Positions 9,452 to 18,180 of a DNA stretch of 64,000 nt are shown here, one piece after another. The translations under genes and the position numbers were made by a program. The notes below the pieces were generated by a model. That model was not told the DNA's origin and did not search any database. It worked only from the letters and a program-made list of their open reading frames with translations. The stretch covers positions 987,994 to 1,051,993 of the forward strand of contig JAUIEU010000001.1 in assembly GCA_030429585.1 (NCBI GenBank), read 5' to 3'. This stretch comes from a bacterium (GTDB lineage: Bacteria > Cyanobacteriota > Vampirovibrionia > Vampirovibrionales > Vampirovibrionaceae). The stretch's first letter is position 1. The number at the start of each line of letters is the position of its first letter.

Positions 9452-12370
9452 TTGGCCATGCTCCAACTTGTTAATAAAATCCTCGGCGACCCTAACCAAC
9501 GCAAAGTGCGCAAACTCATGCCTACGGTGGATATGATTAACCACCTAGAAACAGACATGGAAACCCTTAGCGATGACGAGCTACGCGCCAAAACCCAGTG
9601 GTTTATGGAAGAACTGGCCAATCGCCCCACCGACCCCAACCCTACCAAAGACCGAAAGCTGGAAAAAGAAACGCTAGACTTTTTATTACCCGAAGCCTTT
9701 GCCGTGGTGCGAGAAGCGGGTAAACGGGTGCTGAATATGCGCCACTACGATATGCAGCTTGTAGGCGGCATGGTGCTGCACAATGGTGGCATTGCCGAAA
9801 TGCGCACCGGCGAAGGAAAAACCCTGGTGGCCACCTTGCCGGCCTACCTTAATGCCCTTACCGGCAAAGGCGTGCATGTAATTACGGTAAACGATTACCT
9901 GGCCCGCCGCGATGCCGAATGGATGGGGCAACTGTACACCTTTTTAGGGCTGGATGTGGGCGTCGTGCTCAGTGGCCAGCACGGGCCAGAGGCCATGGCC
10001 GCCAAACGGCAAGCGTACCGAGCCCATATTACCTACGGCACCAACAACGAGTTTGGCTTTGATTACCTACGCGATAACATGGCCACCACCAAAAGCGACC
10101 GGGTGCAACGCCCCTACCACTACGCCATTATTGATGAAGTGGACAGCATCTTGATTGATGAAGCCCGAACACCGCTTATTATTAGTGGCCGCGTGGCCCA
10201 AAGCGCCGAGCTATACAACACCATGGCCCGGTTAGCGCCCCAATTTAAAGCAGATATTGACTACACCGTGGATGAAAAAGCCCGCAACATCATCCTGACG
10301 GAAGAAGGCATTGACCGTGCCCAAGGCTTATTAAAGGTAGACGATCTCTTTGATATCCAAACCAACTATGCCCATCACCTGCTGCAAGCCCTAAAAGCCC
10401 AAGAGCTATTTGTAGCCGACCAACACTACGTGGTGAAAGATAACAAAGTGGTGATTGTGGATGAATTTACCGGCCGCATGATGGACGGACGCCGTTGGAG
10501 CGAAGGCCTGCATCAAGCGGTAGAAGCCAAGGAAGGGGTCCACATTCAGGATGAAACCCAAACCCTGGCCAGCATTACCTATCAAAACCTATTCCGCTTG
10601 TACCCTAAGCTAAGCGGCATGACGGGTACAGCCATGACGGAAGAAGCGGAATTTGGCAAAATTTATAACCTGGGCGTTACCGCCATCCCCACCAACCGGC
10701 CAGACCAACGCAAAGACATGGCCGACACCATTTATAAAACAGAAGATGTGAAGTACCTGCAAGCCATTGAAGATTTGGTGGAATATCACCAAGAAGGCCG
10801 CCCGGTACTGGTAGGTACAGCCAGTATTGAAAAATCTGAATTGCTAGGCACCCTGCTCAGCAAACCCATGGCTTTTATTAAGCACATGCACAAAAAAATG
10901 GCTTACATTGAAAAGTTTTTACCTGAAGAGCTCAAAAAAGACCCCACCGTTGCCAAGCTCATCAAAAACCCAGAATCCTTAACCAGTGATGCCATTAAAG
11001 CCCTAAGCAACCAAGATGGCGTTAAAGGCGATGTGGCCCTGTATCTCCAACAACTGGCCCGCAGCAAACGCACCTTAGAAGCCATCCAACAGGGCATCCC
11101 CCACCATGTGCTAAACGCCAAGCACCACGAGCGCGAAGCCTACATTGTGGCCCAAGCCGGGCGAAAAGGCGCCATTACCATTGCCACCAACATGGCGGGC
11201 CGTGGTACGGATATTTTGCTGGGCGGTAACCCAGAGTTTTTAGCCCGAGAAGAACTAGCCGCCAAAGGCACCGATTGGCGCGAAGTACCCGAGCAAGACT
11301 ACCTGGATTTAGTAGCTGCCAAAAAAGTAATTACGGATGCTGAAAAAGCAGAAGTGATTGACCTGGGCGGGCTGCATATTATGGGCACCGAACGCCACGA
11401 AAGCCGCCGAATTGATAACCAACTCCGCGGGCGGGCCGCGCGCCAAGGCGACCCCGGCAGCACCCGGTTTTATCTCTCGCTAGGCGACCACCTAATGCGC
11501 ATTTTTGGTGGCGACCGCGTGGCCGGGCTAATGGATATGCTAAACGTGGATGAAACCATGCCCATTGCCGCCAAAATGGTAAGCGGCGTGATTGAAACCG
11601 CCCAACGGCGAGTAGAATCCTTCCACTTTGACATGCGGAAAAACGTACTAAAGTACGATGACGTGCTGACCGAGCAACGCAAACTAATTTACGACCAACG
11701 CAACCAAGTGCTAGAAGGTATCCGACTTCGGGCCAGCTTTCTCTCCATGGTGGATGCCGTGATGGAACGCATGGTGGCTAATCACATCCCTTTTGAAGGC
11801 GACCCCCAAGACTGGGAAGACGAATCCGTCAAAGACATGGTGGACCAACTCCACGCCACCCTACCTCAGCTGGCGGAAAAAATCACGGTGGATACCATCA
11901 TGGAGCAAGCCAACGGCTTTGGCGTGGTGGAACTGTTTCAAACGGAAGCCCGGAACGTTTACAGCACCATGGAAGAAGCCTTAACCAAGGCCGCTGCCGA
12001 TTTAAAAGCAGAGCATGGTATTAGCCTGGTAGGCATTGCCGATGACCCGGATGAAATGACGGGTGACCAGCCTAAGGAGCTAGACCCAGAGGTGTATGGC
12101 GAAAACCCCAACCACCCCATGCGCCGTGTGGAGCGCGAAATTTTGCTAAGCGTGATTGATAAAAAATGGATTGATTACCTGCACAATTTAGACGCCCTAC
12201 GCGACGGCATTGGCTTGCGTGCCTACGGGCAAAAAGACCCCTTGCTGGAATACAAGCGCGAAGCCTTTGATATGTTTCAGGGGTTAACGTATGAGATCCA
12301 ACGCGAAACGGTGAACCTGCTCTTCCGCAGCAAAATAGAAATCGCCGTCGAGCAACCGGTATCTGCCTAA
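9452..12370 (+). CDS. secA: Preprotein translocase ATPase SecA
   Basis: MRTGEGKTLVATLPAYLNAL, DEVDSILIDEARTPLIISG, TNMAGRGTDI, GLHIMGTERHESRRIDNQLRGRAARQGDPG; no zinc-binding C-terminus visible. Confidence 0.97.
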   Translation: MAMLQLVNKILGDPNQRKVRKLMPTVDMINHLETDMETLSDDELRAKTQWFMEELANRPTDPNPTKDRKLEKETLDFLLPEAFAVVREAGKRVLNMRHYDMQLVGGMVLHNGGIAEMRTGEGKTLVATLPAYLNALTGKGVHVITVNDYLARRDAEWMGQLYTFLGLDVGVVLSGQHGPEAMAAKRQAYRAHITYGTNNEFGFDYLRDNMATTKSDRVQRPYHYAIIDEVDSILIDEARTPLIISGRVAQSAELYNTMARLAPQFKADIDYTVDEKARNIILTEEGIDRAQGLLKVDDLFDIQTNYAHHLLQALKAQELFVADQHYVVKDNKVVIVDEFTGRMMDGRRWSEGLHQAVEAKEGVHIQDETQTLASITYQNLFRLYPKLSGMTGTAMTEEAEFGKIYNLGVTAIPTNRPDQRKDMADTIYKTEDVKYLQAIEDLVEYHQEGRPVLVGTASIEKSELLGTLLSKPMAFIKHMHKKMAYIEKFLPEELKKDPTVAKLIKNPESLTSDAIKALSNQDGVKGDVALYLQQLARSKRTLEAIQQGIPHHVLNAKHHEREAYIVAQAGRKGAITIATNMAGRGTDILLGGNPEFLAREELAAKGTDWREVPEQDYLDLVAAKKVITDAEKAEVIDLGGLHIMGTERHESRRIDNQLRGRAARQGDPGSTRFYLSLGDHLMRIFGGDRVAGLMDMLNVDETMPIAAKMVSGVIETAQRRVESFHFDMRKNVLKYDDVLTEQRKLIYDQRNQVLEGIRLRASFLSMVDAVMERMVANHIPFEGDPQDWEDESVKDMVDQLHATLPQLAEKITVDTIMEQANGFGVVELFQTEARNVYSTMEEALTKAAADLKAEHGISLVGIADDPDEMTGDQPKELDPEVYGENPNHPMRRVEREILLSVIDKKWIDYLHNLDALRDGIGLRAYGQKDPLLEYKREAFDMFQGLTYEIQRETVNLLFRSKIEIAVEQPVSA

Positions 12371-12479
12371 CAGGCCTTTAATTGCTGCTATTTAATCCTA
12401 ATATTTATCCGGTTAATCATCTTTTAACCTGCTAGTATGATGCTGTTGGTGTAGCCATAGCTAATTAAGGGCACCCCTG

Positions 12480-12803
12480 ATGATATCTGACAACAAAGCA
12501 TTTTACATAAACCTATGGGCCAACATTAAACAATACGGGCCTATTGCCATATTTTTTATCAGTCTTTTTTTTTCTGCCCTGCCTTTCATCACAACCTATT
12601 TCAATATTGACTTAAGCCTACTAAAACATCCTGAAAATATAGTAAACGTTTACTTTTTAATCCTTTTTCAACTCCTTATTGCTTCAATTACTCTAAATAA
12701 AAAATGGTCTATAAAAATCATTTCAATTTTTATATGGGGAATTTTTGCTTATTGGTATGGGTTCTTATTTTTTCTTTCCGTGGCACTTAACGGCCTTATT
12801 TAA
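12480..12803 (+). CDS. Small hypothetical membrane protein
   Basis: 107-aa ORF with several hydrophobic segments in a locally AT-rich stretch. Confidence 0.55.
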   Translation: MISDNKAFYINLWANIKQYGPIAIFFISLFFSALPFITTYFNIDLSLLKHPENIVNVYFLILFQLLIASITLNKKWSIKIISIFIWGIFAYWYGFLFFLSVALNGLI

Positions 12804-13234
12804 TTCCAAGGTACCCACCATCCCAAGTTGATAGTGGTGATGGAGGACGGTAAATAAACTCTGGTCCATACATTCCTATTGTTTCTCTTTGCAAAACCAG
12901 AGAGAGTGCCAGCGGCATTTACATACAACAAACGAGCATCCGGCCGGGGACCGGTATAGTCATCCTCGTATGCCCAACCATCCAGCATTTCTGGTGGGTG
13001 ATACTGGGGTAGGCCTGTTTTCCATGCCGCATAATCATTTAGTTGAGGAACCAACGGTTGCGCCGCCCGGTAATTATCCAAGGCATCTGCAGTGGCCTGC
13101 CAATCTATATGGCTTACCGCTTTAACCACACCGCCAGCAACTGCTTTAATCGCATTACCTATCGCATGCCAAAATCCACCGCCGTTATCATCAGTGTGTT
13201 CCACGTGTCCTTGCTGTGGCTCCATCGTCAACAA
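12800..13234 (-). CDS. Hypothetical protein
   Basis: 144-aa ORF; no recognisable family. Confidence 0.5.
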   Translation of the reverse strand: MLTMEPQQGHVEHTDDNGGGFWHAIGNAIKAVAGGVVKAVSHIDWQATADALDNYRAAQPLVPQLNDYAAWKTGLPQYHPPEMLDGWAYEDDYTGPRPDARLLYVNAAGTLSGFAKRNNRNVWTRVYLPSSITTINLGWWVPWN

Positions 13235-13386
13235 TCCTTTAACTAAAAAGTGCCTTAGCCCCCATGGTAAAGCCTGCCCACGGCACCCTCATAGCGAAAC
13301 TTATTTACGATCGTCCCCATCATCAACCCGATTTATCATCACCCAAAAAAATAATCACAACGCACGACGGTCGTCTGCTACCTTAC

Positions 13387-13716
13387 TTACCCGAAGGTTT
13401 TAAAGGTGGATTCGATGTTTTTTGAAATTACTTTTCGTACCGCATCCATTTCGGCCTGCACGGCTTCGCGTTGGCTATCCACACGCCGCAGTTGCAGTTC
13501 CAGTTGCTTATCAATCAGCTGAAGGGCCTGAATCCGCATTTGAATTTGCACTGCCCCTGGCGAATCGGGCTCTAAATTACTGGTAACGGTAAACAACTGG
13601 CTGGTAATGTTAGCCAAATACATACGAGATTGATTGATAAATTGCCCCTCTAGCTCAAGGTCACTTTTGCGAGCCGTGAGGAGTAAAAATCGTGCTTGGC
13701 TGGCGGCTAGGCCCAC
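13387..13716 (-). CDS. Hypothetical coiled-coil protein with MGLAASQARFLLLTARKSDLE N-terminus
   Basis: 109 aa, helical; N-terminal motif resembles a repeated small-protein family I associate with Melainabacteria-type genomes. Confidence 0.65.
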   Translation of the reverse strand: MGLAASQARFLLLTARKSDLELEGQFINQSRMYLANITSQLFTVTSNLEPDSPGAVQIQMRIQALQLIDKQLELQLRRVDSQREAVQAEMDAVRKVISKNIESTFKTFG

Positions 13717-13955
13717 GAGTCAATCATCCTATGGTTAGTAAAGGGTAAGGTCATAAAGCCATACCTGGCAAAAACAACGTTATTAACGTCCGCAAGGGGG
13801 GTATTCGTTTCCAACAGTGTTTCCTCATCAGTGCCAGATGGATGGCAATAAGGCGGTTTTAGCAGTGTTTCCAACACGCAGGCAAAAACTACCTCAGATC
13901 CGGTATCGGGCAGTGGGGGTAAAACTTTAGGGTATTTAGTAAACAGCCTAAGCAA
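13707..13955 (-). CDS. Hypothetical small ORF, overlapping the next gene by ~10 nt
   Basis: 82-aa ORF; weak support. Confidence 0.25.
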   Translation of the reverse strand: MLRLFTKYPKVLPPLPDTGSEVVFACVLETLLKPPYCHPSGTDEETLLETNTPLADVNNVVFARYGFMTLPFTNHRMIDSWA

Positions 13956-14091
13956 CTGTTACCAAGGCCCACGGCACCGTATGCGGCATATGGTGGAATA
14001 TGGTGGTTACCCACTTGTCATAACCGGGTGCGGGCCTCTACACTAAACAGCATTACCCCAATGCCCATTACCCGAGTACCCAAAACTGGCC

Positions 14092-14715
14092 ATGGCTTCT
14101 TTACTTTCTACGGATAACCCCTTTGCAAGCGAAACAGCGCCCCCACTCCCTGGCGATACTGGCGCCCGTAACCGTTGGTACGACAACACCCCCATGGCCT
14201 TTAACGCCATTGGGTGGATGCTCTCCTTTAGCCCTTCCATCCAACATACGTTGTGCGGTTACCTCGTCCCTATTATCGAACTGTATAAAAAACAACGCCA
14301 AGAAACCGAGTGGCTTAAATCCATGGGGTCAGAAAAGGTTTTGTCTCTGTATCAGGCGCAGCAAAAGCGCCGAGATTGTGACCAGCGCCAAGAAACCTTT
14401 AAAATGCTAAGCAAAATTAAAACCTTGGGCGATAGTGACCGAGATGCTGTTGTGCACCACCTACACCTTATTATTAGTGGCATCCGCTTATACCATGGAG
14501 TGTGTTTTGAAATGAGCATGACCCCGCGCACGGCAGACATTCGCTCGTTAATAGAAACATACCGGCAAGAAGGCCACGCCAGCATGATGAGCGCCTTAGG
14601 TGAGCTAAAAGGCAAATTTGAATCCCGGCAGCCATCGCCTCCGTCCTCACCAGAAAAGTCTTCTCCAGCAGCTCCTACCGGTACTATTGGCATGCGCAGC
14701 CGAGATCGTTCTTAG
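14092..14715 (+). CDS. Hypothetical protein, paralog of 14783..15412
   Basis: Shares GARNRW..(D)..P.A.NA(I/V)GW(M/L)L(S/A)F, SLYQAQQKRR/SMYQSRLRRR and C-terminal GMRSR with the next ORF. Confidence 0.75.
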   Translation: MASLLSTDNPFASETAPPLPGDTGARNRWYDNTPMAFNAIGWMLSFSPSIQHTLCGYLVPIIELYKKQRQETEWLKSMGSEKVLSLYQAQQKRRDCDQRQETFKMLSKIKTLGDSDRDAVVHHLHLIISGIRLYHGVCFEMSMTPRTADIRSLIETYRQEGHASMMSALGELKGKFESRQPSPPSSPEKSSPAAPTGTIGMRSRDRS

Positions 14716-14782
14716 ACAGAGTTTTGTAACAGTCCACTAGCAGGAACTTTACTCGGCATAATGCTTCTATTTAGCTATAACC

Positions 14783-15412
14783 ATGACAAACGACTTAAAT
14801 AACCCCTATAACAGCCCAACACCGCCGAGTAATCCCAACGATTCCGGCGCCCGTAACCGCTGGACGGACGAAGACCCTACCACCGCCAATGCGGTTGGTT
14901 GGCTATTGGCTTTTCCTAAGGCAGTGATTATTGCCTTGGCGCAACCCCTCCTAAACATGACGGAACACCAGCACCAACAACTGGAAGACGATTCCAGCGT
15001 TAAATCCCTGGGTGCAGACAAAGTGATGTCTATGTACCAATCTCGTCTGCGCCGTCGCTCATCCGATAAAGAACCCGAAGTGTTTCGGTTTTTAAACCGG
15101 CTAAAAGCCCTACCCACCAACCTACGAAATGTGATGATAGGCCATACGGTGGCCATGGTAAACGGCACTCGTTTGTACCTTAAAGCCTGCGTGGATAATG
15201 GTGTATCGCCTAAAATTTCCGATATTCACCGCATCACCGATGAATACCGCCGTGGCGGCAATAACGGATTAAACGCCCTGCTAGCAGAAATAACCACGGG
15301 CCTACACGTTATGCCAGAGGCCCCTGTAGAACCTGCCCCCGCCCCTGCCGAACCAGATCCCACCCCAGCCCCACCGCCATCGTCTGGCAGTGGTATGCGG
15401 TCTCGAAAATAA
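14783..15412 (+). CDS. Hypothetical protein, paralog of 14092..14715
   Basis: See previous; proline/alanine-rich linker before GMRSRK. Confidence 0.75.
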   Translation: MTNDLNNPYNSPTPPSNPNDSGARNRWTDEDPTTANAVGWLLAFPKAVIIALAQPLLNMTEHQHQQLEDDSSVKSLGADKVMSMYQSRLRRRSSDKEPEVFRFLNRLKALPTNLRNVMIGHTVAMVNGTRLYLKACVDNGVSPKISDIHRITDEYRRGGNNGLNALLAEITTGLHVMPEAPVEPAPAPAEPDPTPAPPPSSGSGMRSRK

Positions 15413-15462
15413 ATACCAACGGCACGCTGCCTAGCGAACCAAACCCTGCTTGCCGTTTCCAA

Positions 15463-16317
15463 CTACTGGGTAAACGCCAAAATGCCCTGCTTACCTACAG
15501 GTGCTTTTACCGTGTGGCACGCATCAATGCATTCGCCGCAATTCCAACACCCCTTAAATTCACCCACCTTATCCACCGCCCGTGGGTCAATGGTAACAGG
15601 GCATATCTGCAAGCATCCTGTGCAGGTGCCGCATGCTTGCTGGTCTGCGTCGCCCTGGTAGGCAATCGTCATGGGGGGGTGCTTGCCCTGCACAAAGGCC
15701 ATGGCCGATTGCGCCATGCCATACGGGCACGTGGTTTTGCAAAACAGGTGCCCCATACATAAGGCAAACAACCCAATAAAGGTAAGCAACCCTTGGCCTA
15801 ACAAGGCAGCAGGATGAGCAGGCTGCCCCTTAAAATCGCCCAATATCACGGGCCAATCCACCACATAGTGGAGCAACAACACAGCCAGCCCCCAGCACAA
15901 CCCTAGCCCCACCAACACTACCGCTATTTTTACTGGCACCGTTATGGCAGGGGCACGATTAAGTACACGTTGCACGTTATGGGGCATAGGTTCTATGCCC
16001 AGAGCACCCCTAAAAGCACGGGTGGCTTCCGTTAAACTATTATGGGGGCACACCCACCCGCAAAACACGCGGCCTTTTTGCCAGGTAACAGCCGCAATGG
16101 CCAGCACCAAAGCATAAAACCCAATGGGGATAGGCGCTAAGCTCCACCAGCTAAAGGGGTAGGCCTGGCCAACATAAACCACCTGCTGGCTAACCACATC
16201 CACCCGAAGCAAGCCTAAGGCAGGGGCACAAAAAAACAGCACTAAGCACAGGGGGTGCACCACAGCACGGCGCCAAAAATGGTAGGGGTATTGGGTGGGG
16301 TGTATGGGGATACGCAT
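15463..16317 (-). CDS. Membrane 4Fe-4S ferredoxin-type protein (CcoG/RdxA/NapH-like); start likely 16317 rather than 16365
   Basis: GRVFCGWVCPHNSLTEATRAFRG, CKTTCPYGMAQ, CGTCTGCLQICPV, CWNCGECIDACH plus TM segments. Confidence 0.82.
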   Translation of the reverse strand: MRIPIHPTQYPYHFWRRAVVHPLCLVLFFCAPALGLLRVDVVSQQVVYVGQAYPFSWWSLAPIPIGFYALVLAIAAVTWQKGRVFCGWVCPHNSLTEATRAFRGALGIEPMPHNVQRVLNRAPAITVPVKIAVVLVGLGLCWGLAVLLLHYVVDWPVILGDFKGQPAHPAALLGQGLLTFIGLFALCMGHLFCKTTCPYGMAQSAMAFVQGKHPPMTIAYQGDADQQACGTCTGCLQICPVTIDPRAVDKVGEFKGCWNCGECIDACHTVKAPVGKQGILAFTQ

Positions 16318-16590
16318 CGTGTGCCTACGGTAAACAAAACATACCCTTATAGCGATACAGGCCACACAAACCAGCGGTTAAGCGCCTCCTTCTCCACCAG
16401 ATAGAGGAACTTACCGGTACTAGGGCCCCAATATCCCCTGTTTATTGGAGGAGCCGGACACCACACCACCGTATGATAGAAGTGGATTGTTGTGGTGGAC
16501 CAACTTGTTTGGGACCAGCACTAAAACTTGTAAGAGAGACCCTTAACCCGCCCTAACTTACTGGCGGGGAAACGAAAGAGCATTATTGCC

Positions 16591-17040
16591 ATGCCAATGG
16601 GATTTGATTTTACCAACAACGTGCTAGCCAAGGCGCTAAACGGCCACTGGGCCAGACACGAGGCTATTAGCAGTAACCTGGCCAACGTGGAAACCCCCGG
16701 TTACAAGCGCAAGCATGTCCACTTTGAAGGCAAACTATCTAAGGCCATTGCCCAACACCGCGGCAACCGTGGTAGTAACGGCATTGGTGATGAACCCCTA
16801 GCCATGAAGGGCAGCCACCCTTCCCATGCCCAAATAGGGGCCACCAGCAGCAGAATTAACGACGTGGAACCCACCCTAGTGGTGGATGAAAACTACAGCA
16901 CCCGCCCCGATGACAACGGCGTGGATGTAGAAGTTGAAATGGTCACCCTGGCTCAAAACACCGAGCACTACCTGGCCTTAAGCAACATCCAAGGCCGCTT
17001 ACTACGCAGCGCCAAAAGCGTTCTGCACGATATAACCTAG
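16591..17040 (+). CDS. flgB: Flagellar basal-body rod protein FlgB
   Basis: ISSNLANVETPGYKRKHVHFE; GVDVEVEMVTLAQNTEHYLAL; operon context. Confidence 0.93.
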   Translation: MPMGFDFTNNVLAKALNGHWARHEAISSNLANVETPGYKRKHVHFEGKLSKAIAQHRGNRGSNGIGDEPLAMKGSHPSHAQIGATSSRINDVEPTLVVDENYSTRPDDNGVDVEVEMVTLAQNTEHYLALSNIQGRLLRSAKSVLHDIT

Positions 17041-17094
17041 CGCCGCTAGCACAGCCCCCCTAACCCAGATTTAACCTAAGAGAGAGCCCGTCCC

Positions 17095-17619
17095 ATGGAT
17101 AGTTATTCCATAACCGCCAGCGCACTAACTGCCCAACGCCTAAGAATGAACGTGATTAGTGGCAACCTAGCCAATGCCAACACCACCCGCCAAGCGGATG
17201 GTACCCCCGGTGCCTACCACCGTAAAAACGTGGTGTTTACCCCCATTACCGGCAACAGCGCAGACGCTAGCAAATTTACCAAACATACCAACAAGGGCGA
17301 TATGGCCCTGCGCGGCAACAGTAGCCGCAGTCTAACCGCCGATGGCCGCCCCTATATGCAAGCCGGTGTATTCCACAGCGAGCAAGTGGGCGAAGGCGTA
17401 CAGGTAATGGAAATTACCGATGACACCGACAACCCCATGCGGAAAGTCTACGACCCATCCCACCCCGATTCTGACGATACAGGCTATGTGGAACTGCCTA
17501 ACGTCAACGTGGTGAACGAGATGATCGACCTTATTTCTGCCAGCCGCGCCTACGAAGCCAACGTCACCGCCTTCCAATCCTACAAGGCCATGCAACAAGC
17601 CACCATCGATAACATGTAA
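17095..17619 (+). CDS. flgC: Flagellar basal-body rod protein FlgC
   Basis: ASALTAQRLRMNVISGNLANANTTR; VYDPSHPDSDDTGYVELPNVNVVNEMIDLISASRAYEANVTAFQSYKAM. Confidence 0.95.
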   Translation: MDSYSITASALTAQRLRMNVISGNLANANTTRQADGTPGAYHRKNVVFTPITGNSADASKFTKHTNKGDMALRGNSSRSLTADGRPYMQAGVFHSEQVGEGVQVMEITDDTDNPMRKVYDPSHPDSDDTGYVELPNVNVVNEMIDLISASRAYEANVTAFQSYKAMQQATIDNM

Positions 17620-17684
17620 CCCCCCTAACCCAAGCATTACACACCTTTTTTAACACCACACTTATACAGAGAGAGACCCCCATC

Positions 17685-18032
17685 ATGGATATTGCTAACC
17701 TAGCCGGTGCGTTAGATACCACCATGAACCAAATGCAATCCAGCCAATCGGTTAGCCGTGGGCTGGGTATTAAAGGGCCAGACAGCCCTGAATCGCCCCT
17801 TGGCGAAACTTTAAACAGCTTTGGCAGCCTCCTCACCAAAGAGATGGATAAGATTAACGTGCTAGATGCCGACGCCCGAGCCAACGTGCAAAATTATGCG
17901 GCTGGCGGCGATGTACCCCTCCACCAAGTGATTATGTCGGTAGAGAAAGCGGATATGGCCTTAAAGATGGCCAGCCAAGTGCGCAACAAACTGGTAGGCG
18001 CCTACCAAGAAATCAGTCGTATGCAGGTGTAG
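17685..18032 (+). CDS. fliE: Flagellar hook-basal body complex protein FliE
   Basis: VPLHQVIMSVEKADMALKMASQVRNKLVGAYQEISRMQV. Confidence 0.93.
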   Translation: MDIANLAGALDTTMNQMQSSQSVSRGLGIKGPDSPESPLGETLNSFGSLLTKEMDKINVLDADARANVQNYAAGGDVPLHQVIMSVEKADMALKMASQVRNKLVGAYQEISRMQV

Positions 18033-18180
18033 TAAATACAGCCGCATTGCTACAATGTGGCCAGCACCATTGGTGTGACAGTTAATTAACAGCGTTATCA
18101 GAGAGATTTATACCAAAAACCATCACCTCCCGGTGGATTGTGGACTTACTCAATAGTGGGACAGAGATTGGCAGAACCAG

